64,000 nt of DNA from Rhizomicrobium sp. (GTDB lineage Bacteria; Pseudomonadota; Alphaproteobacteria; Micropepsales; Micropepsaceae), in NCBI GenBank assembly GCA_025451875.1, contig JANWJQ010000164.1, forward strand, positions 1 through 64,000, given 5' to 3'. Of this stretch, positions 8,450 to 16,803 are shown in pieces. Every line of letters begins with the position of its first letter. Positions within the stretch are counted from its first letter, which is position 1. The notes under the pieces are model-generated. The model searched no databases and had not been told where the DNA came from. It saw nothing but the letters and a program-made list of their open reading frames with translations. The position numbers and the translations under genes are program-made.

Positions 8450-9631
8450 ATGCGCATGAAGCATCTGGACACGCTTCGGGCCTTTGCGCTGTTGCTTGTC
8501 ATGGTGGAACATTACGGTGGCAAAGCGCTCAACGATCACATCCCGATCGGAGCCGGGTCTGTCGGCGTTGGATGTTTCTTCACGCTGAGCGGTTTTCTTA
8601 TCACCGGCATATTGCTGGAGAGCTTCGATGCGCATGTCGAAAGCAAACGCGCCGTGTGGTTCGACTTCTACGCACGCCGCCTGCTGCGCCTTATGCCCGC
8701 CTTTTACGCGGTCATCCTGGCGCTCGTGATTCTGGGCATTGAACCCATTGCAGGTTCATGGCCCTGGCATGCTGCCTATCTCACCAATGTGTGGATCGCG
8801 CTCGGGCATCCCGACAATGTCTTCTGGAGTCTGTCGGTCGAAGAGCAGTTCTACCTTTTCTGGCCTTTCGTCATCGCGTTCGCGCCCCGCGGTTATCTGC
8901 TGCACGCGATCGCCGCGCTCGTCGCGTTTTCGTTCCTGTTCAAGACCGGCGTCTGGCTGGCGGGCTTCAATACGCGTGACGTCAACCGCTTGCTGTTCGG
9001 AAATCTTGTTCTCCTTGGCGCGGGTTGCGCGTTGGCCGTCGTCAGCTATCACGATAGCCGCGCCAATTGGTTCGGCTGGTATGCGGGCAGCACTGCGCAA
9101 CGGTTCAAGACGGCAGCGTGGCTCTGTCTCGGCGCGGCCGTTTTGTCGTGGTGGTTCTTTCCAAAAGACGGTGGCTTGGTCCGCTATTTCACCAACGATC
9201 TTTTCTGCGGGACCTTCTATGCCTGGGTTGTCTTGCAGGCAGCACTCGGCGTCGAAAGCTCACTCAAGCCGGTCTTCGACAGCAGCGTGCTGCAATATAT
9301 CGGCAGGATTAGTTATGGGCTTTATCTGGTCCACAACTGGATGCCGGATATCGTTCAGAAGTATTTTGGACCGATACCCAAATATGAAGCGGGCCCGATT
9401 GTGTTGGCGCTGACTTTTGCGGTCTGCATTCTATCGTGGCACTTCTTTGAAAAGCCGATCCTAGGGCTGAAGCGCTATTTCTGGAATGCACCACTCAAGC
9501 GCCCATCCGAGCCCAAGGAACCGGGAACTGGGGCTGACCGTTCTGACGAAGGGTCGGAGCCAGCGCGCGCTATTGATCGATTTATTTCAAGGGAAACAGC
9601 GCCCTACCAGGTGTTTCGAAAAGGGGATTAA
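8450..9631 (+). CDS. Membrane acyltransferase family 3 (OafA-like)
   Basis: A 393-residue polytopic inner-membrane protein of the acyltransferase-3 family, which transfers acetyl or other acyl groups to sugars of surface polysaccharides. The family signature is clear: LDTLRAFALLLVMVEH (conserved His about 21), VGCFFTLSGFLITG, FYARRLLRLMPAFYAV, and SVEEQFYLFWP (about 126-136). About ten membrane segments follow and the C-terminal ~50 residues are a charged cytoplasmic tail. Start ATG 8450 is used; ATG 8456 is equally possible. It is the first gene of a plus-strand pair, ending 1 bp before the start of the beta-barrel gene. In this setting it most likely acylates the EPS repeat unit. Confidence 0.88.
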   Translation: MRMKHLDTLRAFALLLVMVEHYGGKALNDHIPIGAGSVGVGCFFTLSGFLITGILLESFDAHVESKRAVWFDFYARRLLRLMPAFYAVILALVILGIEPIAGSWPWHAAYLTNVWIALGHPDNVFWSLSVEEQFYLFWPFVIAFAPRGYLLHAIAALVAFSFLFKTGVWLAGFNTRDVNRLLFGNLVLLGAGCALAVVSYHDSRANWFGWYAGSTAQRFKTAAWLCLGAAVLSWWFFPKDGGLVRYFTNDLFCGTFYAWVVLQAALGVESSLKPVFDSSVLQYIGRISYGLYLVHNWMPDIVQKYFGPIPKYEAGPIVLALTFAVCILSWHFFEKPILGLKRYFWNAPLKRPSEPKEPGTGADRSDEGSEPARAIDRFISRETAPYQVFRKGD

Positions 9632-9632
9632 C

Positions 9633-10946
9633 TTGTCCAGATTTCCAATCACCTTGCTTGCGGTGACGGCGCTTTGTGCTTTGACGACACCTGCGCTGGC
9701 GCAGAATTCGGTCAGCCCCTACGCGATGGCGCAGGTGCCCAAGCAGAATCCGCAGACGGAACAGCTGGAAAGCGGCGCCCTGCTCGAAGGCATGGGCGTC
9801 ATGGACCGCACACGGCCGGAGTATAACGCGGCCGGCATCCCGGTCGGTGGCTTTCGGCTCTACCCAACGCTGGCCACGGGTTTTTCCGCGGACGACAACA
9901 TCTTTCGCGCCACGGACGCGACCAGCGATACCTTCTGGACACTCTCGCCGCGGCTGGATCTTCGTTCCGGCTGGCTGAACGATTCGCTTCAGCTCTACAC
10001 GCAGCTCGATCACTATGCCTATGACGATCACGGCACTGAAAGCCACACCAACTGGATCGTGGGCGGAGCGGGCAAATTCGGCATCGCACAGGGCAGCTAC
10101 CTCAGCGGCGATGCTTACTATTATGACACGCATGAATCGCGTATTTCACCCGATCTGTCGGAAGCAGCGCTGAGTCCCACCCGCTACCGCCGCGCCCATG
10201 CCGATACGACAGGACTCGTCACGTTCAACCGGCTCTCGCTTTCGGCGGCCTTCGATTACGACCGTTATGACTTCGACGACACCAAACTGATCGGTGGCGG
10301 CTTCATCGACAATGGCGGCCGCAATCGCAACGTCTATGAAGCCACCGGCAAGGCGTCATATGAGCTTGCGCCGAACCAGACGATCTTCGCGCAATTCATC
10401 TATGACAAGCGGGACTTCGACCGGCTTCTGGATCGCAATGGCGAAGACCGCACATCCGATGGCTATCGCATCGATGCCGGCGCCGCGATGATGGTGACGC
10501 CGCTGGTGCAAGCCACGGCCTATGTCGGCTATTTGCAACAGAACTACGTCGCGCCGCTGAAGGACGCGAGCGGTCTGGATTTCAGTGCGCAGATCGACTG
10601 GTTCGCAACGCAGCTTATTACCGCGCATCTGACCGCCTCGCGCACCATCGAGGACACTACGATCGCGGGTGCTTCCAGTGTGGATGTGCGCGCCGTTGGC
10701 GTCTCGGCCGATTATGAGCTACTGCGCAACCTGATCCTGCAGCCGCATTTCCAATATTCGGACAACAAGTTCGATGGTGTCATGCGCGACGATAAGATCA
10801 CCTCGGCCGGCCTCGAAGCCCGCTACCTGATGAATGAATATCTCAGCGCTTACGCCGACTACGACTACCAGCGCCGCGCCACTGATGCCCCGGGGCGAAG
10901 GTTCATCGACAATCTGTTCACCATCGGCCTGCGCGGCCAGTACTGA
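9633..10946 (+). CDS. Outer-membrane beta-barrel protein of EPS loci (BBP2-like)
   Basis: A 437-residue predicted outer-membrane barrel. I place the start at TTG 9633, 1 bp after the acyltransferase stop, because AAAAGGGGAT precedes it and it gives a clean signal peptide (about residues 1-23, ending TTPALA|Q); the frame is open further upstream but without a signal. The body alternates short aromatic and polar strands (RLYPTLATGFSADDNIFR, YTQLDHYAYDDHGTES, YADYDYQRRATD) and ends in an aromatic residue (GLRGQY), typical of barrels folded by BAM. Such barrels recur in exopolysaccharide operons and may form or stabilise the outer-membrane exit; that role is inferred. The gene converges on the end of the long minus-strand EPS operon with only 3 bp between stops. 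Confidence 0.75.
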   Translation: MSRFPITLLAVTALCALTTPALAQNSVSPYAMAQVPKQNPQTEQLESGALLEGMGVMDRTRPEYNAAGIPVGGFRLYPTLATGFSADDNIFRATDATSDTFWTLSPRLDLRSGWLNDSLQLYTQLDHYAYDDHGTESHTNWIVGGAGKFGIAQGSYLSGDAYYYDTHESRISPDLSEAALSPTRYRRAHADTTGLVTFNRLSLSAAFDYDRYDFDDTKLIGGGFIDNGGRNRNVYEATGKASYELAPNQTIFAQFIYDKRDFDRLLDRNGEDRTSDGYRIDAGAAMMVTPLVQATAYVGYLQQNYVAPLKDASGLDFSAQIDWFATQLITAHLTASRTIEDTTIAGASSVDVRAVGVSADYELLRNLILQPHFQYSDNKFDGVMRDDKITSAGLEARYLMNEYLSAYADYDYQRRATDAPGRRFIDNLFTIGLRGQY

Positions 10947-10949
10947 CGA

Positions 10950-11726
10950 TCAGTGCAGCGGCGCGCTGCGCGAATCCCGCGCCATCGCCACAGCCGCAGT
11001 GACATTGGTGGTGGCGTAGCGCCAGCCGAGTCGCTGCGGTTCCAACGCCATGCGATAGGCCCATTCCATGCCCATCGCCTGTACGGCCTTCGGCGCGCGC
11101 GAGCGCATACCCGACAGGAAGTCGAACAATCCGCCGCAGGTGCGTATCCAGGTGAGCCCGGGGATGAGCGTCTTAAAACGGTGCGCGAGAAAAAGCTGCT
11201 CGGGATTGCCGACGCCGATCCACAACACATCCGGTTTCGTCTCTGCGATCTCGCTGGCAACCTGTTCAATCCGGCTGCGATCGAAATAGCCGTCGCGCGC
11301 GCCTGCGATTTGCAGGAATGGATAGAGTTTGCGGATACGATTGACCGCACGGGCATTCATCTGCCGCGTCGCGCCGAGAAAATAGAAACGAATCCCGTGC
11401 CGCGACGCCGCCTTTGCGCCGGCATGAAACCAGTCCGTCGTGGCGACCCGTTCCGGCAAAGGCGTTTCGGTGGCGAGCCGCGAGGCGAATACCACGGACA
11501 TACCGTCTGCGACAATGTGGTCGGTCTCCAGCAGCGCATCGTGATAGATCGGATCCTGCGTGAACAGGGAAACGACCTGCCCATTGACGGTGGTGACGAC
11601 CTTGGGCGGCGTGCCGCTCCCTTTCTTTCGCCGCCAATCGCCGATCATCAGCTCGCACCATTGGTGCGCGGTGAAGCGGCTCACGGGAATGCCGCCAATC
11701 CAGACGCAATCATCGAGATGGGCCAT
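10950..11726 (-). CDS. WecG/TagA/CpsF-family glycosyltransferase
   Basis: A 258-residue GT26-type enzyme, the family that adds N-acetylmannosaminuronic acid or related sugars to lipid-linked intermediates. Characteristic segments are VVTTVNGQVV, the acceptor-binding VADGMSVVFASR (about 73-84), FYFLGATRQM, PDVLWIGVGNPEQLF (about 170-184) and a terminal RAPKAVQAMGMEWAYRMALEPQRL. Length is normal. It is the last gene of the large EPS operon, 2 bp after the lyase gene. In a Wzx/Wzy pathway it would add a residue during repeat-unit assembly at the inner membrane; donor sugar unknown. Confidence 0.9.
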   Translation of the reverse strand: MAHLDDCVWIGGIPVSRFTAHQWCELMIGDWRRKKGSGTPPKVVTTVNGQVVSLFTQDPIYHDALLETDHIVADGMSVVFASRLATETPLPERVATTDWFHAGAKAASRHGIRFYFLGATRQMNARAVNRIRKLYPFLQIAGARDGYFDRSRIEQVASEIAETKPDVLWIGVGNPEQLFLAHRFKTLIPGLTWIRTCGGLFDFLSGMRSRAPKAVQAMGMEWAYRMALEPQRLGWRYATTNVTAAVAMARDSRSAPLH

Positions 11727-11728
11727 GT

Positions 11729-13051
11729 CTATCTCCTCTCCGAAAATTGGGCGTGAAGCGCATCCTTATAGACTGTGACGGGCTGCGAGCACTCCGGCGT
11801 CACCGGACCACCAACTTCCAGATGCCGCTCGCAAAGCCATGCTTCCACGCGCAGCAAGCCTGCGATGCGCGACGGCGCGAGGGGTTGATCCGGCACATCC
11901 GCAGCGGCATTAACTTCCGGCACGTCCGCCAACCCGCCGACGTCAGATGGATTGTCGATGATCCGGCTCGTGCCGTTCACCACGCCATAGAGAATGCGCT
12001 TGTCCTGCGCATTGCGCTGGCCGGGGCGCGCGCCTGCGTAACGCAGCGTATAGGCCCGCACGTCGTCCGGCGCCGCGATCGACTCGGCAGGCATGACAGG
12101 CGGCGTGCTCGCCAGTTTGAAATTTCCGCGATTGGTCAGTGCGCCGGCCGGCGCATCGTTGTCTTTCAGGTAGATCTGCGCATCCGGCACCGCTTGCGCC
12201 ATGTCGTCGGGGATCTGCACGGCGGTCACGTTGTCCGATGTGTCGGAGCCCGCCTGCACGACATTGCCGATGACAGTCGCGCGCAGCGGCGTGGGCGCAC
12301 CGACGTCGTAGAAGTGGATCGCGTTGCGCCCTGGATTGACGATGTGGTTGTACCCCACGAAGGCGGAGGAGCCACGCGCGATGACTGGATTGCGGAACAT
12401 GTTGCTGACGAGCAGGTTGCCGGTAACCGTGACGCCCTGATTGTCCTTGTTGATCAGAAGCCCCATCGAATGATGGCCTTTGGGATGGCCCGCGTGATTG
12501 AGCGCTTCGGCGATGAGGCAATTGCGAATGGTCACGTTCCGCGTGCCACCAGCGACGTCCGCGTTCTCGTCAACCGACCAGCTCAGACTCACATTCTCCA
12601 CGCGCACATCGTGCACCGCATGCGCGCCACCGCCGATGGTTATGGAATCCCGGTTGCTATTGATCTTGGGGGTCGAGCCCGGCCCGGGCCGCACCGCGAT
12701 GTGCTGAAGGATGAGCTCGTTCGCGCGCAGAAGAAGCGTGCCATCCGCGAGCGTGATGCCTGGTGCCGGCGCGGTCTGTCCCGCGATGGTGATGTCCGGC
12801 ACGGAAATCTTCAGGTCCGACGCCAGATGGATCACGCCCGCGACATCGAACACAATCACGCGCGGTCCGGTCACGCGCGTTGCCTCCCGCAGGGAGCCGG
12901 GTCCGGAGTCGGCGAGTGTTGTCACATGAATGACCTGCGCACCGGCCACGGCGCCGCCATGCGTGATTGCGCCTGCCTTGATAGGATCGGCATGCGCAGG
13001 CGACGCCACCGCAAACACCGCGAGAGCCAGATATGTGCTACGCCTTGCCAC
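11729..13051 (-). CDS. Secreted pectate-lyase-like right-handed beta-helix protein
   Basis: A 440-residue exported protein with a signal peptide (about 1-21, ending ASPAHA) from a GTG start at 13051. After it come DSGPGSLREA, then short repeating coils (VIVFDVAGVIHLASDLKI, ITIAGQTAPAPGITL, LILQHIAVRPG, VSLSWSVDENADV, VTIRNCLIAEAL, GVTVTGNLLVSN) characteristic of PL1-type pectate lyase beta-helices. These enzymes cleave polygalacturonate-like chains by beta-elimination with calcium. A lyase inside an EPS operon commonly trims or releases the polymer; here it matches the uronic-acid precursor genes of the same locus. It overlaps the upstream methyltransferase gene by 14 bp. Catalytic arginine and calcium sites were not confirmed, so a structural beta-helix without activity is possible. 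Confidence 0.82.
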   Translation of the reverse strand: MARRSTYLALAVFAVASPAHADPIKAGAITHGGAVAGAQVIHVTTLADSGPGSLREATRVTGPRVIVFDVAGVIHLASDLKISVPDITIAGQTAPAPGITLADGTLLLRANELILQHIAVRPGPGSTPKINSNRDSITIGGGAHAVHDVRVENVSLSWSVDENADVAGGTRNVTIRNCLIAEALNHAGHPKGHHSMGLLINKDNQGVTVTGNLLVSNMFRNPVIARGSSAFVGYNHIVNPGRNAIHFYDVGAPTPLRATVIGNVVQAGSDTSDNVTAVQIPDDMAQAVPDAQIYLKDNDAPAGALTNRGNFKLASTPPVMPAESIAAPDDVRAYTLRYAGARPGQRNAQDKRILYGVVNGTSRIIDNPSDVGGLADVPEVNAAADVPDQPLAPSRIAGLLRVEAWLCERHLEVGGPVTPECSQPVTVYKDALHAQFSERR

Positions 13052-13763
13052 GCGCTTTCTCGCTTTTCAGTTCGAGCAGACGCTCAAAGATCTTGGGATC
13101 GTTGGTGCTCGCATAGGTGGGGCCACCTTGCAGGCAATAAGGCACCGCCATGCCGAGCCGGCTCACCAGCCGCGCGGGCCAGCCATAGCGAAGATCGGAG
13201 AGCTTTAGATTGTGCTGAAAGCGTTGCGACAGGAAATTTCGATAACCCGTGTCGCTGAAGCGCCGGAAATGTGGATCGTCCCACTCGGCAGCGCCCTTGT
13301 GAAATTGCACGGTGCCGCTCTTGCTCAGCATCACGCGGGATACATGCCAGAGGCGATATTCGTTCGGCACATGGCTGAACAGGATGCCGGACTCGCCAAG
13401 CACGGAGGCTATGCGCTCCAGTGCCGCCGCCGGATTGATGAGATGCTCGAACACATCCGAGCAGATGGCGACATCTACCGGCCCAAGATCGTCGAGCGAG
13501 TCCTGCTCCAGATCGCGGCAGGCAAAGGCGATGCCGCGCTTGCGGAAAGCCTCCGCATAGCGCTGACCGATGTCCACGGCGATGCGCCGCTCCGCTTCGA
13601 TGCTTGCGAGGAAATCCGGCGCGCCTGCGCCCAGCTCAATCACGGTGTAAGGCGCAAGATTCTCGATGAAAGAGAGATAGAGCTTGCGCCATCCTCCGAT
13701 TCCCTTGGCCTCGAAACTGCGGTCGAGATAACCGGCCGCGTCGTAGAGAACCGCTTCAGCCAT
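13038..13763 (-). CDS. Class I SAM-dependent methyltransferase of the EPS operon
   Basis: A 241-residue cytoplasmic enzyme with the SAM-binding core: motif I VIELGAGAPDFLA (about 41-53), motif II RRIAVDIG (about 58-65), then VDVAICSDVFEHLINPAAAL (about 95-114), the typical Methyltransf_11 motif IV. The C-terminal half is variable and probably binds the acceptor. Within this operon it probably O-methylates a sugar of the repeat unit. It overlaps both neighbours (8 bp with the flippase, 14 bp with the lyase), consistent with coupled translation. Confidence 0.82.
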   Translation of the reverse strand: MAEAVLYDAAGYLDRSFEAKGIGGWRKLYLSFIENLAPYTVIELGAGAPDFLASIEAERRIAVDIGQRYAEAFRKRGIAFACRDLEQDSLDDLGPVDVAICSDVFEHLINPAAALERIASVLGESGILFSHVPNEYRLWHVSRVMLSKSGTVQFHKGAAEWDDPHFRRFSDTGYRNFLSQRFQHNLKLSDLRYGWPARLVSRLGMAVPYCLQGGPTYASTNDPKIFERLLELKSEKARGKA

Positions 13764-15105
13764 AGCTTTCTCCTGTGGAGACGGGTGTAAAGGTTTCGCC
13801 CGCGCGCTTTGCCGGCACGAGCGCGCGGTCGTAGCGCATCGCCGCCCAGACGCCGATGGCCACGATGATCAGGTGATAGACGATGCTGAGACCACAGAAT
13901 GCCGACACTGCGCCCAGCGAGCCGACATGGCGACGCGCGAGGATCGGAATGATGACGACGCGCAGCGAGAAGAACGCGTCGATATAAAAACTCAGTCTCT
14001 GCACGCGCAGCACGGTGGTCAGCGTCGCCATCGGCAGCGAGGTCAGCCGTATCGCCGCCCACCATGCCAGGATCACCGAATAATCTGCCGCGTCTTCCCA
14101 ACGCGCGCCGAAGACGGACCGGAACAGCGGATGCGCGATCAGGGCGAGCAAAATCACGCCACCGATCACGGGGGCGCCCATGACGGCGGTATAGAGCAGT
14201 GCCGAGCGGGTGAGCTTCTTGCGCTCCTGCACGCGCGCTGCGAACTGGCGCATGGGCACGCGGGTGAGCGAATCTCCCAGCAGCATGCCCGGCCGCTCAA
14301 TCAGCCGTGCGGCGAAGAAGTAAAGACCTGCGGCGGTCGGGCCGTAGGAACCCAGGATCAGCGCGGCGGGCAGCATCGTCGCGCCGCGCACCAGTAACTG
14401 GCGGGGTACCTGCAACAGAAAATCACGATAGCTTCTTGCTGCAACAAAAAGCGATGCCGGTGGCGAACTAGAGAAATCGCGCAACCGGAATCCCAGCGGC
14501 AGCCTGCGGCACAACCATAGAACGCTGCCACCCATTCCCAGAACGCGCCCCAGCAACAGCCCTTCACTGCCCATGCCGATATAGGCGAGTGCGATCTGGG
14601 CGATCGCCGGAAGCACTGTCTGCGAGAATTTCGATATCGACACCGCTGCGTACTGCGCCGTACGCGAATGCGCATAAGACAGAACATTGACGAGCGTCGT
14701 CAGCGTCGTTCCTGCAAAGCAGTAATAGTAGAAATCCGCGGGCAGGAGCCGACCGAGGATGTGGGGGGAAATGTGCTGAACAAGCGCGACAAGCCCAATG
14801 ATCACAACGGGCGTAAGGAAGCTGAGGTAGAAGGCCAGCCAATAGAGCGCGGTCGCGACGCGGCGGCTGCGCGGCAGGACAACCGCGACTTCATAGCAAA
14901 GCCCACCGATCGCGCCGCCAATGGTGCTGATCGTCAGCATCAGTGAAAACACGCCGAACGCCGCAGGCGAGAAAAGTCGCGACAACAGCGGCGCGGTCAC
15001 GATGAGCGCGACCTGCGCAGCAACGCTACCCGACGTCAGAATGCCCACATGGCGGGCTTCAGGACGCCGCGACAGCTTCAACAGTCTCTGCCGGATTCCC
15101 GCCAT
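13756..15105 (-). CDS. Wzx-like lipid-linked oligosaccharide flippase
   Basis: A 449-residue polytopic inner-membrane protein of the polysaccharide biosynthesis (PST/MOP) family with about 12-14 hydrophobic segments. The N-terminal part (LTSGSVAAQVALIVTAPLLSRLFSPAAFGVFSLM) is the family hallmark: helix 1, then the SRLFSPxxFG loop before helix 2. Wzx flippases move undecaprenyl-linked repeat units to the periplasmic face for polymerisation by Wzy. A candidate Wzy and a Wzc-type protein in the same operon complete the pathway. Its start overlaps the preceding acetyltransferase gene by 47 bp. Confidence 0.88.
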   Translation of the reverse strand: MAGIRQRLLKLSRRPEARHVGILTSGSVAAQVALIVTAPLLSRLFSPAAFGVFSLMLTISTIGGAIGGLCYEVAVVLPRSRRVATALYWLAFYLSFLTPVVIIGLVALVQHISPHILGRLLPADFYYYCFAGTTLTTLVNVLSYAHSRTAQYAAVSISKFSQTVLPAIAQIALAYIGMGSEGLLLGRVLGMGGSVLWLCRRLPLGFRLRDFSSSPPASLFVAARSYRDFLLQVPRQLLVRGATMLPAALILGSYGPTAAGLYFFAARLIERPGMLLGDSLTRVPMRQFAARVQERKKLTRSALLYTAVMGAPVIGGVILLALIAHPLFRSVFGARWEDAADYSVILAWWAAIRLTSLPMATLTTVLRVQRLSFYIDAFFSLRVVIIPILARRHVGSLGAVSAFCGLSIVYHLIIVAIGVWAAMRYDRALVPAKRAGETFTPVSTGESYG

Positions 15106-15679
15106 AAATTACGCCCTTAGGATACGATGCATTCGGTTTGCGCCAGCCGAGAAGACGCGCCGGCACGCCGCCATAGATGCCGCAGGATTCCAGCTCACCG
15201 CGCACCACCGCGCCCGCGGCCACCACGCAGCCTTCCCCGATCACCGCTCCGTCGAGCACGCGCACCCCTGCGCCGAGCCACACATCGTTGCCGATGCGGA
15301 TGCCACGCTTGCTGAGCGGTTGGACCGCAATCGGTCCGCCATCCAGCGCCGTGCCGTGATTGGCTGGAATGATCACACAATGGGCGGCGATACGGACGTT
15401 ATCGCCGACCATCAATCCGCCGTGTCCATACAGAACGCTGTAGGGATTGATGCTGCAATTCACGCCCAGACGGATGAACCCGCCATAGGATAGAAGCATT
15501 GCGCCCGGATGGATGGTCGAACGCTCGCCGATGCGGATGGTGCCGCCCAGCTCACGGCTTACCTTTGCGCCGGGCATGATGACCGTGCCACGCCCGACCG
15601 TCACACCGGACAAAGCCGCATGAGCTAACGTGTAAAGTCTGCGTGCTCGACGCCGCGCGACTCGCCAATGGGAATCCAC
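15059..15679 (-). CDS. Left-handed beta-helix (hexapeptide repeat) acyltransferase
   Basis: A 206-residue enzyme with isoleucine-patch hexapeptide repeats from about residue 25 to 160: TVGRGTVIMPGAKV, IRIGERSTIHPGAML, IRLGVNCSINPYSVL, LMVGDNVRIAAHCVI, then IRIGNDVWLGAGVRVLDGAVIGEGCVVAAGAVV, the usual ending of WbbJ/maa-type acetyltransferases. The conserved His in the VIIPANHGTAL loop is the likely catalytic base. It would transfer acetyl (or another acyl) from acyl-CoA to a nucleotide sugar or lipid-linked sugar. The start is a GTG, inside the end of the preceding glycosyltransferase gene (55-bp overlap). That long overlap makes the true start uncertain; an internal start is possible. Confidence 0.85.
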   Translation of the reverse strand: MDSHWRVARRRARRLYTLAHAALSGVTVGRGTVIMPGAKVSRELGGTIRIGERSTIHPGAMLLSYGGFIRLGVNCSINPYSVLYGHGGLMVGDNVRIAAHCVIIPANHGTALDGGPIAVQPLSKRGIRIGNDVWLGAGVRVLDGAVIGEGCVVAAGAVVRGELESCGIYGGVPARLLGWRKPNASYPKGVIYGGNPAETVEAVAAS

Positions 15680-16791
15680 TCTGTCATCTCCTGACCAAGG
15701 ATGATCGTCTCGAAACCGTCGATCATGCGGTTGAGGGTGAAGCGGCGGGACACAAGCGCACGAGCGCGAATGCCCAGCTCCGATGTAAAGCCATCATCAT
15801 CGCGCAACCGCAGGAATGCCGTTCGCCAGCTTTCGAAATTCTCCAGCGGCACCAGCACCGCAGCTGGCTCGCCGTTCTCCTCGCATAGCGTCTCGCGCTG
15901 CATCGGAATGTCGCTGCAGACGATGGGCAGTCCCTCGTGCATCGCCTCGAGGATCGAATTGCTCTGACCTTCGAACAGCGAGGTCTGCACGAACCCATCC
16001 GCCGCCCGGAGAAAATCCTTGATACGCGCATGCGGAAGATTGCCGAGAAAATGAATTCGGTCATCGGCACCGAGATCGCGCGCCAAAGCTTCGGTGACCA
16101 CACGCAGTCGCCCATCGCCTGCAATGGCGAGCCGCATGCGTGGCGTGGTCGCCATCACGCGCACCATCAGGTCGTAATTCTTCTGCGGCTCGAAACGCCC
16201 GCTGGCCACCAACAGCGGATAGGTTTGCGGTATGCCGAAGCTTGCGCGCGCATCGGCTTTCTCCATTGCCGAAGCGCTCCATTCGATACCGTTGTTCACC
16301 ACCGACAGCCGTTCGCGATAGGCGCGCGGATAGCCCGCGAAGGAGTCTTTGACCGCGTGCGAAACACAGACGATGGGCCCATAAGCGCCATGCGATCCCA
16401 GAAATTCATCGAGCACACGCATGGCCCGGCCAAACGTCGGGCCAGGCGAGCGTTGCGAGGCGATGCGCAGCTTTGTGCCCGCTGCCGCTGCTGCGGTCAG
16501 GCCCAATATGTTCGCGAGCGGTAGGAAACCCACCACGGCATCCGGCTGCGCCGCGCGCAGCATCTCTGTGAGGCGGAAAAACAGGACCGGAATGTCGAGC
16601 GGCGTTAGCCGCCTTTTGTCGAGGATGATGCGCACGCCCTGCTCGCCGCGATAGCAGGGTGTCTTCTGATAAAGAAACCAGACTTCGGTGTGGTGACCGC
16701 GAAGCCGCAATTGCCGCATCAGCCGCATCAACGCTTCCTGCGCGCCCGCCGCGTTCATAAACGAAACGATTCCAATAATCTTCTTTGACAT
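15625..16791 (-). CDS. GT4-family glycosyltransferase
   Basis: A 388-residue GT-B fold transferase. The N-terminal domain opens with GIVSFMNAAGAQEALMRLMRQL (listed as residues 6-27), and the donor-binding domain shows LVASGRFEPQKNYDLMVRV (about 211-229), LRLAIAGDGR and the conserved E-x7-E element in TSLFEGQSNSILEAMHEGLP. Retaining GT4 enzymes use UDP- or GDP-sugars to extend the lipid-linked repeat unit at the cytoplasmic face. Donor and acceptor cannot be assigned. It starts 12 bp after the preceding unknown gene. Confidence 0.9.
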   Translation of the reverse strand: MSKKIIGIVSFMNAAGAQEALMRLMRQLRLRGHHTEVWFLYQKTPCYRGEQGVRIILDKRRLTPLDIPVLFFRLTEMLRAAQPDAVVGFLPLANILGLTAAAAAGTKLRIASQRSPGPTFGRAMRVLDEFLGSHGAYGPIVCVSHAVKDSFAGYPRAYRERLSVVNNGIEWSASAMEKADARASFGIPQTYPLLVASGRFEPQKNYDLMVRVMATTPRMRLAIAGDGRLRVVTEALARDLGADDRIHFLGNLPHARIKDFLRAADGFVQTSLFEGQSNSILEAMHEGLPIVCSDIPMQRETLCEENGEPAAVLVPLENFESWRTAFLRLRDDDGFTSELGIRARALVSRRFTLNRMIDGFETIILGQEMTEWIPIGESRGVEHADFTR

Positions 16792-16803
16792 ATCGCCCTC
16801 TTC

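Noticed and set aside
11747-13258. A 503-codon plus-strand open frame
   Set aside because: Antisense shadow of the lyase and methyltransferase genes caused by GC-rich codon use; Arg/His-rich with no domain.
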